A DNA stretch of 64,000 nt from Hymenobacter sediminis (GCF_003231285.1 NZ_QKNS01000002.1:248001-312000), one strand, 5' to 3'; shown: positions 9,557-18,713, counted from the stretch's first letter. The notes: a model not told the origin generated them from the sequence alone. Program-made: numbers and translations.

Positions 9557-9601
9557 AACGCCAAGGTCATCCTATTCCAGAAATAGGATGACCTTGGCGT
9601 T
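9557..9601. terminator. Perfect 20-bp inverted repeat, possible terminator of guaD
   Basis: Arms 9557-9576 and 9582-9601 pair without mismatch around a 5-nt loop. It lies just past the guaD stop on the minus strand, where the following T-run is short (TTTT). The half-arm TCATCCTATTCC recurs as a direct repeat at 9515-9526. Confidence 0.6.
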
Positions 9602-9639
9602 AGGTGGGACCAGTACCTGAGTTTGTCCTAAAATGCGGT

Positions 9640-10116
9640 TTAATAGTCTGTGCGGCCCTCGTGCTGCTCCCAAGCCCGGAATCCAGCTATAGCTTCGTCG
9701 CGGAGCAATTCCACCATTGGGATATGGCGGGCGCTCAAAGGTTTTTCCAACTCCTCGTAAATAAACTGGTCGTCGAAGCCAATTGCGGCGGCATCCTGTT
9801 TGGTGTTGCCGTAGAACACGCGGCGTGGCCGAGCCCAGTAAATAGCGCCGAGGCACATGGGGCACGGCTCGCAGCTAGTGTACAGGTCGCAGCCGTCGAG
9901 CTGGAAGGTGCCCAGCGTCGCGCAGGCTTTGCGGATGGCATCCACCTCGGCGTGGCAGGTAGGGTCGTGGGTGCTGGTTACTTGGTTAAAGCCACGAGCA
10001 ATGATCTGTCCGTCCTTCACTACTACAGCGCCAAAGGGGCCACCGTAGCCAGCCTGCATTTTTTCAATGGATAAGCGAATTGCTTCGCGCATGAAGTCGG
10101 GGTTAGGTGCTTCCAT
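9640..10116 (-). CDS. guaD: Guanine deaminase (cytidine deaminase superfamily)
   Basis: 158 residues from the ATG at 10116. The zinc site is complete: His55-Ala-Glu57, then PCPMC with Cys85 and Cys88. The stretch GGPFGAVVVKDG near the start and the C-terminal aromatic EGRTDY agree with Bacillus-type guanine deaminases rather than tRNA adenosine deaminases. It would convert guanine to xanthine and ammonia in purine salvage. An upstream frame adds 27 residues (from 10197) that do not resemble the family. The tRNA A34 deaminase TadA is the alternative, less likely because of the domain-swapped C-terminus. Confidence 0.85.
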   Translation of the reverse strand: MEAPNPDFMREAIRLSIEKMQAGYGGPFGAVVVKDGQIIARGFNQVTSTHDPTCHAEVDAIRKACATLGTFQLDGCDLYTSCEPCPMCLGAIYWARPRRVFYGNTKQDAAAIGFDDQFIYEELEKPLSARHIPMVELLRDEAIAGFRAWEQHEGRTDY

Positions 10117-10299
10117 AGGGAAATTTCGGAGGTAAGAACTATCAATAGAGCCGGCAGAGCAGGCCAAAAACTGCGCAAAATACGGCAAATAGCCCATGGC
10201 GTCATTGTCACCTAATACGTGACAAGTTCTGGCCAGGCTCTTTTCCTACGTGTCCACTGCCTCTAAATCAATTTTTAAATTTTTTTAAAGGCCTGTGCA

Positions 10300-10481
10300 A
10301 CCCCGCTACCTCTTCCCCGACTCTACAACGTGTAGACACTACGAAAGCTGTTCTTCGCACAGATAATCAAGTGAGAGCTACTTAGTTTGGCCCGAAGTTT
10401 GATCATCTGAAAAACGAAAGAATAGTTTTTTAGGTGTTTTGGTTGTGGAAAAGGGGGCGGCTACTGGTCGCCCTTTTTTTT
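10300..10481 (+). ncRNA. Candidate small RNA ending at an orphan terminator
   Basis: The terminator at 10453-10481 needs a plus-strand transcript, and nothing between 10198 and 10453 codes for protein. The 5' end given here is a guess. I recognise no known RNA family and saw no convincing promoter; a near-match TTAGTTTG lies around 10383-10390. Confidence 0.25.
10453..10481 (+). terminator. Orphan Rho-independent terminator
   Basis: GGGCGGC (10455-10461) pairs with GTCGCCC (10467-10473), including one G-T pair, around a 5-nt loop and is followed by eight T (10474-10481). Confidence 0.7.
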
Positions 10482-10572
10482 ATTGACTGATATCCAGGAA
10501 GTTAGAATAACGCTGGTGACTTGTAGCGGCACAGGCTGTCCTTCATTGTAAGAATATGCGACGAGAGCCCGC

Positions 10573-10602
10573 AAAAAAGCCGCTCTGGTTTCAGAGCGGC
10601 TT
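10573..10602 (-). terminator. Terminator of the 132-aa gene
   Basis: An 11-bp stem (10577-10587 with 10592-10602) with loop GTTT. On the minus strand it is followed by six T. Confidence 0.85.
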
Positions 10603-10627
10603 CAGCATAAAACGCCATAGTTTGTGA

Positions 10628-11026
10628 TTACACTACTACGCGCAGTTCGTACGCGGCGGTAGCAGAGCGGTCATCGTCAGTAGTAGGAGTGATGCTGAAA
10701 GCTCCAACCCGGCTGGGGCCATAGCCCAGGTTTACTTTTACCCACTCGTCGCGTACCGGCAGCAGGTCGATAACTTCTTGGCGGAGGTGTTCAAGCTCAT
10801 GGCGCAGGTTGCTAAGCTTGGTCTGGATTTCTGCGTGGGGCTGGTTGTAGCTGCCCGCTGCGGAGCGCTGCTCGAAGGCGTCGGCAGCCGTGGTAGGCGC
10901 TTGGTGGGTAAGGTCGGTGGCCTCTACTTCAGCCCGCTGAAACTGTTTTTCACACTGGATATAGGCCTGTACTTTGTCAGCCAGAGGTTGTAGGGCGGGG
11001 TCAAGGTAGTCGAGGTTGCTGGCCAT
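10628..11026 (-). CDS. Hypothetical protein, 132 aa, coiled-coil-like
   Basis: I do not recognise a family. The protein is acidic and mostly helical. Residues 60-95 form a likely amphipathic coiled coil rich in Leu, Glu and His, followed by a short beta-like tail ending in ELRVVV. There is no signal peptide or membrane segment. It has its own terminator and a plausible ATG at 11026 with GGGAG-like purines upstream, so it is probably a real cytoplasmic protein. Confidence 0.6.
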   Translation of the reverse strand: MASNLDYLDPALQPLADKVQAYIQCEKQFQRAEVEATDLTHQAPTTAADAFEQRSAAGSYNQPHAEIQTKLSNLRHELEHLRQEVIDLLPVRDEWVKVNLGYGPSRVGAFSITPTTDDDRSATAAYELRVVV

Positions 11027-11116
11027 GGGAGAAAAGGGAGCTCAGAAGAATAGTTTAGCTTTCCAACGCAGGGCGGGCCGGAAAGGATGCACTTAGCGCC
11101 TCACCGGCATGGTTGC

Positions 11117-11293
11117 TCAGGAAGCAGCCGTAGCCGCTGGTCGGTTGCGCTGGCACTTTTCCCCGCAATACTTCACCTCGTCCCAGCAGGCTCGCCATTT
11201 CTTGCGGTACTCAAAGGGACGGCCGCAGGTAAGGCAGATTTTAATAGGCAAGTTGCCTTTAATCAAGCGCTTGGGTAGGGTAGAGGACGGCAT
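11117..11293 (-). CDS. DUF2256 domain protein
   Basis: 58 residues from the ATG at 11293. Five cysteines are arranged as CLTC (20, 23), Cys36, Cys43 and Cys47, with the signature CGRPFEYRKKW and KYCGEKC. This is the DUF2256 zinc-ribbon-like small protein family, often found next to cryptochrome or photolyase genes; none is visible here. The function is unknown and metal binding is inferred from the cysteines. A longer frame from 11407 overlaps the divergent methyltransferase gene and is unlikely. Confidence 0.75.
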   Translation of the reverse strand: MPSSTLPKRLIKGNLPIKICLTCGRPFEYRKKWRACWDEVKYCGEKCQRNRPAATAAS

Positions 11294-11375
11294 GGGGTAA
11301 GAGTAATAAGCTCGTTGAATAACGCAGCACAAGCCCGGAAGTTGGTCTGAGGGCACTGCACCGGCTTCAGCCGCG

Positions 11376-11383
11376 TATCTTTG
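11376..11383 (+). promoter_or_regulatory. -7 box directly upstream of the methyltransferase ATG
   Basis: TATCTTTG is a perfect TAnnTTTG match ending 4 nt before the ATG at 11388. Transcription would then start at or within a few bases of the start codon, giving a leaderless or near-leaderless mRNA. Confidence 0.5.
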
Positions 11384-11387
11384 CCCC

Positions 11388-12122
11388 ATGTCACACTCTG
11401 CTTCCACTACCCCCGACCCCGTAGGCCAGGCACTGCTCGCTTATCAGCAGGGCCACCTGAGCGCCACTATTGCCGTGCACAGCTCCGTGGCCGATGAGGA
11501 GGAGCTTCCTGCCGCCTATTTCTTTCGCTCCTTATGGGAAATGCCCGAAATGGAGCGCACAGCGCTGGAAGAATGCCGCGGCCGCGTGCTCGATTTGGGA
11601 GCTGGCGCGGGCTGCCACGCCCTGGAACTGCAGCAGCGGGGTTTCGTGGTGAAAGCCGTAGATATATCGGCTGGTGCCGTGCAGGTGATGCAGGAGCGCG
11701 GTGTCAAGGAAGTGTCCCGCCACGATATTTACGACGCTGCGCTTACTCAGGGCGAAAAATTTGATACGCTGCTCATGCTCATGAACGGCATCGGGCTGAC
11801 CGGAACGCTGGAAGGTTTGGAGCGGTTTCTGGCCCATGCCAAGCACCTGCTGGCACCCGGTGGGCAGATTCTGGCTACCTCATCCGATATCAGCTACCTC
11901 TATGAAGACGAGGACGGGGCGCTGGTATTCGACCTAAACGGCCCTTACTACGGCGAGGTAGAATACACCATGCACTACGCCCAGGAAGTTGGCGCACCCT
12001 TTCGATGGATTTTTGCTGATCCGGCCATTCTGCAGGATTACGCGGAGGCCGCTGGCTATGAGGTTGAGTTTATCGAAGAAGATGACCAGCAGCAGTATCT
12101 CGTTCGGCTTACGCTGCGCTAA
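11388..12122 (+). CDS. Class I SAM-dependent methyltransferase
   Basis: 244 residues with a Rossmann core. Motif I, VLDLGAGAGCH, starts near residue 67 (Asp69); the acidic residue ending strand beta-2 is in VDIS; motif IV is TLLMLMNGIG; and the post-motif LLAPGGQIL is clear. The N-terminal 60 residues form a helical cap. The substrate cannot be told from the sequence. It is followed 76 bp downstream, on the same strand, by a thioesterase. Confidence 0.85.
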   Translation: MSHSASTTPDPVGQALLAYQQGHLSATIAVHSSVADEEELPAAYFFRSLWEMPEMERTALEECRGRVLDLGAGAGCHALELQQRGFVVKAVDISAGAVQVMQERGVKEVSRHDIYDAALTQGEKFDTLLMLMNGIGLTGTLEGLERFLAHAKHLLAPGGQILATSSDISYLYEDEDGALVFDLNGPYYGEVEYTMHYAQEVGAPFRWIFADPAILQDYAEAAGYEVEFIEEDDQQQYLVRLTLR

Positions 12123-12198
12123 AACCTAGAGCCAAAGCTCGGCTTGCCAACTAAATTGCGGCCGGCGGGTTATCTGTCGTCTTACCAACTCTGCTCCT

Positions 12199-12651
12199 AT
12201 GTCTGCTGCTTTCGAACGCACTTACACCGTACGCTGGGCCGATATGGACCCCAACGGCCATATGCGTCACTCGGCCTACGCCGATTATGCTGCCCAACAC
12301 CGCATTGAATACCTAGCCCAGCATGGCTTCACGCTGCAGCGCTTTGCGCAGTTGAGCATAGGCCCGATTCTCTTTCGGGAGGATACCCGGTTTCTAAAGG
12401 AACTGCACATCAACGAAGCACTGCGCGTTACGGGCGAGCTTTCCGGGCTAAGCGAAGATGGTTCCCGCTGGAACATCATCCATACGCTGTACAAAGCCGA
12501 TGGCCGCCCAGCCGCTACGGTTTCTGTAGAAGGAGCCTGGCTAGATTTGCGAGCCCGTAAACTCATTGTGCCGCCCCCCGAAATTACGGCCCTCATGCAC
12601 GAGCTGCCCCGCCACGAGTCGTACGCCGACATCGTTCGGAAAGCTAGCTGA
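12199..12651 (+). CDS. Acyl-CoA thioesterase, hotdog fold (4HBT family)
   Basis: 150 residues. The N-terminal RWADMDPNGHMRHSAYADY is the 4-hydroxybenzoyl-CoA thioesterase signature, with catalytic Asp17 and the following PNGHM turn. It would hydrolyse a short or medium acyl-CoA or acyl-ACP thioester in the cytoplasm; FadM/YbgC-type enzymes are the nearest named relatives. It shares a terminator with the convergent DinB-like gene. Confidence 0.85.
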   Translation: MSAAFERTYTVRWADMDPNGHMRHSAYADYAAQHRIEYLAQHGFTLQRFAQLSIGPILFREDTRFLKELHINEALRVTGELSGLSEDGSRWNIIHTLYKADGRPAATVSVEGAWLDLRARKLIVPPPEITALMHELPRHESYADIVRKAS

Positions 12652-12688
12652 GCAAGCCGGATGCGGCCCCAGGCTGCTACCCCCCCGC

Positions 12689-12736
12689 AAAAGCCAAAAC
12701 CCGATGGACTGCGCAGTTCATCGGGTTTTGGCTTTT
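12689..12736. terminator. Bidirectional terminator, thioesterase / DinB-like gene
   Basis: An 18-bp perfect stem (12689-12706 with 12719-12736), with a loop containing the small palindrome ACTGCGCAGT. The DinB-like stop codon at 12736-12738 sits on its edge. Confidence 0.88.
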
Positions 12737-13284
12737 TATTTTGCGGTTTCGGCTAGGGCTTTGCTGATGCGTGCTACCTGCTTTTGGTGGTGCAACACAT
12801 GGTCCAGCATAAAGTCCATGGTTTGATAAATGGTGAGCATGCCCGAGCGAGGGTGCTTGAAAATAGCCCGATTAAGCAGGTTGCCAGGATATTCGTTCAG
12901 CAGGCGCTCCAGGCGGCGGCGGATGGCTTCCCATTCGGCCTGCAGCTCCGGCAAGGGCGGAACTACGGTAGGGGTAAGCTTTGTGAGGTGGGCCGGGGCT
13001 TTGAAGCGCGTGAAGGGTAGGCGTAGCAACAGCCGCAACAGCCCCGACTTCAGCACGGAACCAATACCCGCTTTGGCCAGCGCATCGGCCTGGAGAAGTT
13101 TTTTTTCCATGTACTGCCCAATACCCGTTTCCGACACCACCAAGTGTTGCACCACCTGCGCCCCCGACCATTGTCCAGTTCCCGGCGACTGGTAGGCCTT
13201 TTCGCCCAGGGCATATACGGATTGTAGCAGGCGGGTAGTAGCGTGTTCTAGCTGCTCGAATTGGAGATGCAACCGATGATTCAT
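12736..13284 (-). CDS. DinB-like / DUF1569 family protein
   Basis: 182 residues from the ATG at 13284, mostly helical. It has the DinB-superfamily pattern of an early histidine in VVQHLVVSE and a late pair in LDHVLHHQKQV, which form the usual metal-binding triad of the four-helix bundle. Family members include metal-dependent thiol or hydrolase-type enzymes, but most are uncharacterised, so no function is assigned. A frame from 13398 would overlap the divergent nitroreductase start. Confidence 0.72.
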   Translation of the reverse strand: MNHRLHLQFEQLEHATTRLLQSVYALGEKAYQSPGTGQWSGAQVVQHLVVSETGIGQYMEKKLLQADALAKAGIGSVLKSGLLRLLLRLPFTRFKAPAHLTKLTPTVVPPLPELQAEWEAIRRRLERLLNEYPGNLLNRAIFKHPRSGMLTIYQTMDFMLDHVLHHQKQVARISKALAETAK

Positions 13285-13359
13285 GGGGAGAGAAGAGAAG
13301 AAGCGTACTTTGGGCAAAAGGTACGTAAATTCCTTCCGCCCTACCCTGTCTGCCCACCT

Positions 13360-14031
13360 ATGCCCGTGCCATCTCCCTACCCCTTCCGGGCCTATCAAGG
13401 CCCCTCATTATCGGATGAAGAAACGCTAAGCCGTAGTGCTGCCTATTACGAACACCTGCAGCAGCGCCGCTCCGTACGTAAGTTCTCTAATCGGCCGGTA
13501 CCACGGGCAGTTATTGAGAACCTTATTCGGACGGCTGGTACCGCGCCGAGCGGGGTTAATAAGCAGCCTTGGATGTTTTGCGCTGTGCAGCAGCCTCAGC
13601 TAAAGCGCCAGATTCGGCAAGCTGCCGAGCAGGAAGAAGTGGAGAACTACGCCCACCGCATGTCCAATGAGTGGCTGGAAGACTTGGCCCCGCTAGGCAC
13701 CTGCTGGGAAAAGCCATTTTTGGAGGAGGCACCCTGGCTGATTGTAGTGTTTCGGCGCATTTATGAAGACTCACACGGCCAGACCCGCCATAATTACTAC
13801 GTGAATGAGTCATTGGGCCTGGCAACTGGCCTATTGCTAGCGGCCGTGCATCACTGTGGGCTCGTGGCCCTTACGCACAAGCCTAACCCCATGAACTTCC
13901 TAAGCCGCCTGCTGCAGCGCCCCACTAACGAGCGGCCCTTCTTACTGATTCCGGTAGGCTACCCCGCCGAGGATGCCCAAGTACCTGATCAGCGCCGCAA
14001 GCCGCTGGATGCCATTAGCGCCTGGTACTGA
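13360..14031 (+). CDS. Nitroreductase family flavoprotein (iodotyrosine deiodinase-like)
   Basis: 223 residues from the ATG at 13360. RRSVR at 36-40 and TAPSGVNKQPW at 61-71 are the FMN-binding signature, and the second is closest to the iodotyrosine deiodinase branch. ESLGLATGLLLAAVH is the dimer helix and the tail ends with a YPAED...KPL motif typical of that branch. It is a cytoplasmic FMN-dependent reductase with unknown substrate. The frame extends back to 13261, but that extension overlaps the divergent gene. Confidence 0.82.
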   Translation: MPVPSPYPFRAYQGPSLSDEETLSRSAAYYEHLQQRRSVRKFSNRPVPRAVIENLIRTAGTAPSGVNKQPWMFCAVQQPQLKRQIRQAAEQEEVENYAHRMSNEWLEDLAPLGTCWEKPFLEEAPWLIVVFRRIYEDSHGQTRHNYYVNESLGLATGLLLAAVHHCGLVALTHKPNPMNFLSRLLQRPTNERPFLLIPVGYPAEDAQVPDQRRKPLDAISAWY

Positions 14032-14114
14032 GTTACAGGCTCCGGCAGATTATGTGCAGCCAGGCTTCTGGTCTGCGGCCTTTGTGTCAGCAATCCACTG
14101 CCTACCCCCCTGAA

Positions 14115-14149
14115 AATCAAAAAGCCCGCTGAAAGCGGGCTTTTTGATT
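14115..14149. terminator. Bidirectional terminator, nitroreductase / pdhB
   Basis: A perfect 16-bp stem (14115-14130 with 14134-14149), a 3-nt loop and T-runs on both strands. Confidence 0.9.
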
Positions 14150-14182
14150 AGGTAAGGCTGTCGGGGCTTATAAGCCCAAGGC

Positions 14183-15166
<984 letters not shown>

Positions 15167-15302
15167 AATCGGTAGGAAAGTCGAAAAGAACTGTTCAGAA
15201 ACAAAAAGCCGGAGGCAATCCGGCGCGTAAAGCTACAACGACAAGCCGGGAAGGACAAGTAATGCGTTTAGGAAACCCAAAGCAGCAACTGATAGCCGGG
15301 TA

Positions 15303-16253
15303 TCAGGCTAGGGGCAACTCCATCTGAATATTGCACCGCTCATAGGGGGAGGGAAGCCCCGCTACCGTTTTGCGGAAGCCCAACTTATGGTAGAGGTTGA
15401 TGGCCGGTTCAAGCTTCGTGTTGCTTTCCAGATACACCCTTTTGGCGCCAAGCGTGCGGGCTAGGTTAATGGCTGCCTCCCCCAGCCGGAAGCCCAGCCC
15501 GAACCCCTGCGCCCTTGGCGATACGGCCATTTTCGCTAGCTCGTAAGTTTCTGAATCCATTTTGATGAGGGCGCAGGTGCCCACAATCTGCCCCTGGTAC
15601 GAGGCCAGCAGAATTTGTCCGCCGGGCTCTAGAATGTATTGCTCAGGATGATCGAGGGCTTTGAGATCAGCGGGTTCCAGACGGAAGTACTGCTCAATCC
15701 ATTCTACGTTCAACTGTTTGAAATCAGGCTGGTGCTGGGGGGTGTAGGTTAGGATTTGTACCTCGGAAGCTATGCGCTGGTCCCGGATAGTCTTCACCCT
15801 GAAGGCTAGGGTACTTTGCGCCAGGGCATACTCCATTTCCTCAATAGCCTTTAGCAGATTATGGCGCGTTTCCGCCAGCAGTGCGTCGGTTGCCTGGGCA
15901 ACGTCACTGGCCTGTTGCTGAAGGGTAGGCCAGATAGTTTTCCCGGCGTCGGTGAGTGTAACTACACTGCGGCGCTGGTCAAGCTCTCCACGCTGTACTG
16001 TTATCAGGCCGTGCTTCATCAGCTCCTTAAGAACCTGGCTGACAGCGGCGTGGGTGTGGCCTACGCTTTCAGCAATTTCATTTACGTGCTGGCCCGGCTG
16101 CATAGCAACGGTATAGAATACAGGAAACCAGCGTGGTTCAAATGACAGATTATACAACCTGTATACATCTGCTGCTTGGCTGGTCATCAGTTCACTGAGG
16201 CGGCGTAGGCGGCTGCTCAGTGCTGCCGGGCCTAGTTGCTTGAAGAAGTTCAT
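15303..16253 (-). CDS. MarR-type regulator fused to a GNAT acetyltransferase
   Basis: 316 residues. Residues 1-150 are a winged helix of the MarR type, with the recognition region HAAVSQVLKELMKHGLI and the wing DQRRSVVTLTDAG. Residues 165-316 are a GNAT domain with acetyl-CoA loop SPRAQGFGLGFRLGEA and a C-terminal YHKLGFRK motif. Such fusions are common in bacteria, and the acetylated target is unknown. A 12-bp perfect palindrome 24 bp upstream of the start (16277-16288) is a candidate autoregulatory operator. Confidence 0.85.
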   Translation of the reverse strand: MNFFKQLGPAALSSRLRRLSELMTSQAADVYRLYNLSFEPRWFPVFYTVAMQPGQHVNEIAESVGHTHAAVSQVLKELMKHGLITVQRGELDQRRSVVTLTDAGKTIWPTLQQQASDVAQATDALLAETRHNLLKAIEEMEYALAQSTLAFRVKTIRDQRIASEVQILTYTPQHQPDFKQLNVEWIEQYFRLEPADLKALDHPEQYILEPGGQILLASYQGQIVGTCALIKMDSETYELAKMAVSPRAQGFGLGFRLGEAAINLARTLGAKRVYLESNTKLEPAINLYHKLGFRKTVAGLPSPYERCNIQMELPLA

Positions 16254-16276
16254 GAGCAGTAGTTGTAAATACTAAT

Positions 16277-16288
16277 GTAAGTACTTAC
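16277..16288. promoter_or_regulatory. Candidate MarR operator
   Basis: GTAAGTACTTAC is a perfect 12-bp palindrome in an AT-rich stretch just upstream of the MarR-GNAT start codon. MarR proteins usually bind such symmetric sites over their own promoter. Confidence 0.45.
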
Positions 16289-16336
16289 GAATATGAAGAA
16301 ATATTTTCATTTAACAGAAAACACAGCAAACTTCTG

Positions 16337-18145
16337 CTACCGTAACGCTTCTAGAAACTGTTTGCCTTTAGCGAAATCCCGGAACTCCAGGTCTTCCACG
16401 GCACGGTTAGCGTAAGCCCGATCAATCTGCACGGCGCGGCGCAAGTGCATAGCCATGGCGGGCTCGTTCTGCTGACGGGCAGCCACAATAGCCAAGCAGT
16501 AGTACAGCAGTGGGTCCTGGGGGCGAAGGGCAATAGCCTCGGCGTAGATGTTGGCCGCTCCCTGATAATTGCCCTTCAACACATAAATAAGGGCCCGGTT
16601 CATGATGTTCTGGTAGGTTTTAGAGCTGTAGCTCAGGCTGCGCAGAGCATCATCAAGCTGGCCTACCTCAATTTCCAGGGCTGCTTTATCGGCGAAGACT
16701 TTACTGAGCACGGGTCTAGGACCACCTAGCTTAATGGCATAGTCGTAGTTTTGGAGAGCTTCAAGTTTGTCGCCGGCACGGTGGTAGGCACTGCCCACGC
16801 GGTAGAACAGCTCGGCCGTGGGGTTACGGTGGGCGGCCAAGGTGAAGTTGACGGCCGAGCGCCGGAGGTAAGCTTTCTGTACCTTCGGGTTTACCTCTTT
16901 TTCAGAACGTAGCAGCAGCACCACTGCCAAGTTATGGTAGGCTTGCCAGAGGCCGGTAGTAGCCACTGAGGTTTCATAGATACGCTGCTTTTCGGCCAGC
17001 AGGGGGGTGAGGGTAGCGGAGTAGCGCAGTTCCTCGGGGGTAAGGGCATCGGCTTCGGTTTGCTTCTCCACAATCTTTTTGGAAAGCAGGTAGATTTCCG
17101 AATCGTAGCGCTTAGGGGCGGTGTAGCGCACGGCAATGGTGCCAAAGCGCATAACCGGGTAAATGTACTGCTCCAGGTAATCGTAGAAGGAGAGCTTGTG
17201 CAGGCCCTGCTCCTTGATGGCGTACGAGCCGGGCGTATCATTGATGAGCAGGAGGACCGAATCGACCTGGGCCGGCTTCAGGGCCGACTGCTGCACCTTG
17301 TTCAGAAATAGGTCCCAGCGGCGGTGGTAGGCTTCTGTTTCAAAGTCGATGTTGCTGACTTTGTTGAGGTAGGAGTCCGTATCAACGCGCTTCTTATAGT
17401 AGTTCAGCAGCGCCCGCACCCGCTTATCGGCAAGGCGAGCGTCGTGGCGGTCCAGGGAATCGGGCGAGTGGCCCGCCACAATCATCACCTTTTCAGTGTG
17501 CTGATTAGCTTCAATGAAATCTTCCAACGCCGCCACGTTGGTACCTAGGTAATTGCGGATTTCAGCCTTGCCCGCATCAAAAAAGAAGGGCATAACCCGC
17601 GTGCCGCTCATGTTATTATCGGCCGTTTCAGGTAGCAGCGTAATGGCGGTGTCCTGGCGCACTACCAGCCGGCTGGTAGTTACAATACCACGGGCTAGCT
17701 TGAGCTCTTTGCCTTTCACGCGCTTGCCGTTGGGCTTGGTTTCGCGGGCATCAGGCAGGGCTATCAGCTCGCCGGGGCTTTTCTGCGGGGTGTAGGGAAA
17801 GGAAAACTGCTTCCGGATAACCAGCTTATTTTTCTGCTCCTCATCGTAGAGGTATTCGCCCGAAATAAAGGTTAGGCGGCCTACTGTGTCCTCGCGCAGG
17901 CCGTTGTTGTAGCGGTAGCTCAGGCCTAGGTTGTAAGCGGCTCCCTTGCGCAGGTGGCTGGCCGGCACCTTGGCCGTTACCTCAAACAGCACGTTTTCGC
18001 CGTTGCTTTCCAGTACCGTGGGCTGCACCGTAATTTCCTGGCCGGCCTGGGCGTTTTTGAGCACTTTAGAAAGTGGGGAACAGCCCGACAGCAAGGCGGC
18101 GCCAAAGAGGGTAGCAGGAACTATACGGAACAACAAAATTCTCAT
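16337..18145 (-). CDS. OmpA-domain and TPR-repeat outer membrane lipoprotein
   Basis: 602 residues. The lipobox LLSGC puts the lipidated cysteine at residue 22. Residues 35-180 form a beta-rich domain. An OmpA-like peptidoglycan-binding stretch lies near 185-255 (FFDAGKAEIR, later HDARLADKRVRALLNYY). The C-terminal 200 residues are tetratricopeptide repeats. The order, with OmpA in the middle and TPR last, is unusual. It is probably anchored in the outer membrane, facing the periplasm, and may link wall and envelope machinery such as gliding or T9SS parts; that role is inference. It is monocistronic. Confidence 0.72.
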   Translation of the reverse strand: MRILLFRIVPATLFGAALLSGCSPLSKVLKNAQAGQEITVQPTVLESNGENVLFEVTAKVPASHLRKGAAYNLGLSYRYNNGLREDTVGRLTFISGEYLYDEEQKNKLVIRKQFSFPYTPQKSPGELIALPDARETKPNGKRVKGKELKLARGIVTTSRLVVRQDTAITLLPETADNNMSGTRVMPFFFDAGKAEIRNYLGTNVAALEDFIEANQHTEKVMIVAGHSPDSLDRHDARLADKRVRALLNYYKKRVDTDSYLNKVSNIDFETEAYHRRWDLFLNKVQQSALKPAQVDSVLLLINDTPGSYAIKEQGLHKLSFYDYLEQYIYPVMRFGTIAVRYTAPKRYDSEIYLLSKKIVEKQTEADALTPEELRYSATLTPLLAEKQRIYETSVATTGLWQAYHNLAVVLLLRSEKEVNPKVQKAYLRRSAVNFTLAAHRNPTAELFYRVGSAYHRAGDKLEALQNYDYAIKLGGPRPVLSKVFADKAALEIEVGQLDDALRSLSYSSKTYQNIMNRALIYVLKGNYQGAANIYAEAIALRPQDPLLYYCLAIVAARQQNEPAMAMHLRRAVQIDRAYANRAVEDLEFRDFAKGKQFLEALR

Positions 18146-18307
18146 GGGCAGGAAGCGGGTGCGCGAAATTCAGACAACAAACGGAAAAAGGCCGCGAACA
18201 GACGTATCTTGCGGCGGGCTTCCTGCGTAAGTGCTTGACACAGGCCGCAAATCATTGTATTTTGACATCAGGTGAGCCACTGCCGGCAACTGGATACAGC
18301 AGGAGTT

Positions 18308-18526
18308 ATGAAACGACTAACCGACTTTATTGAAAAGCAGAGCTTCGGTGTCTGCGACGCCATTGGCAAGCGGGTGGGTTTCTCAACCAGCAGCATCCGT
18401 TTGTCGTTTGTGTATGCGTCATTCTTTACGTTTGGCTCGCCCATCGTGCTGTACTTTGCCCTAGCGTTCTGGATAAACGTGCGGCGCGCCATGCGCCGGC
18501 AGCGCAGCACCGTCTGGGACCTGTAG
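18308..18526 (+). CDS. PspC domain-containing small membrane protein
   Basis: 72 residues from the ATG at 18308, which has AGGAG at 18301-18305, a clear Shine-Dalgarno for this window. FGVCDAIGKRVGFSTSSIRL is the PspC signature, followed by one transmembrane segment (about 36-56) and a basic tail. PspC proteins are membrane stress sensors or effectors. No pspA or pspB is nearby. Confidence 0.8.
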   Translation: MKRLTDFIEKQSFGVCDAIGKRVGFSTSSIRLSFVYASFFTFGSPIVLYFALAFWINVRRAMRRQRSTVWDL

Positions 18527-18558
18527 GCTTACGCCTACCCGATTTACTGAACTTTCCT

Positions 18559-18632
18559 GAAAGCCCGCGCCGCTAGCCACTAGCCGTGGGCTTTCTTATT
18601 TTCTCATTAGGTAAGAAAGCCCGCGGCTAGTG
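18559..18632. terminator. Overlapping alternative hairpins between pspC-like and GT2 genes
   Basis: Three arms can form two exclusive stems: GAAAGCCC (18559-18566) with GGGCTTTC (18588-18595), or the block at 18578-18598 with the block ending at 18632, which pairs over 21 bp with a single G-T. One suits the plus-strand gene and the other the minus-strand gene. Confidence 0.7.
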
Positions 18633-18713
18633 AGGGATTAGCGAAAGTGATAGGGGTAGGAACATCTTGCCCACTAGCAGCAAAACCATCTTTATAGCGC
18701 TTAACTGCTTGCA

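Larger units (their letters stand above)
10117..10627. other. Gap between guaD and the 132-aa gene
   Basis: About 510 bp without a supported ORF. It contains a short palindrome near 10207 (TGTCACCTAATACGTGACA), an AT-rich tract near 10270-10290, and two terminators (10453-10481 and 10573-10602). The first terminator is oriented for plus-strand transcription although no plus-strand gene precedes it. Confidence 0.5.

Noticed and set aside
15861..16145. Possible second small gene in the MarR-GNAT region
   Set aside because: Antisense to the winged-helix domain, with no support of its own.
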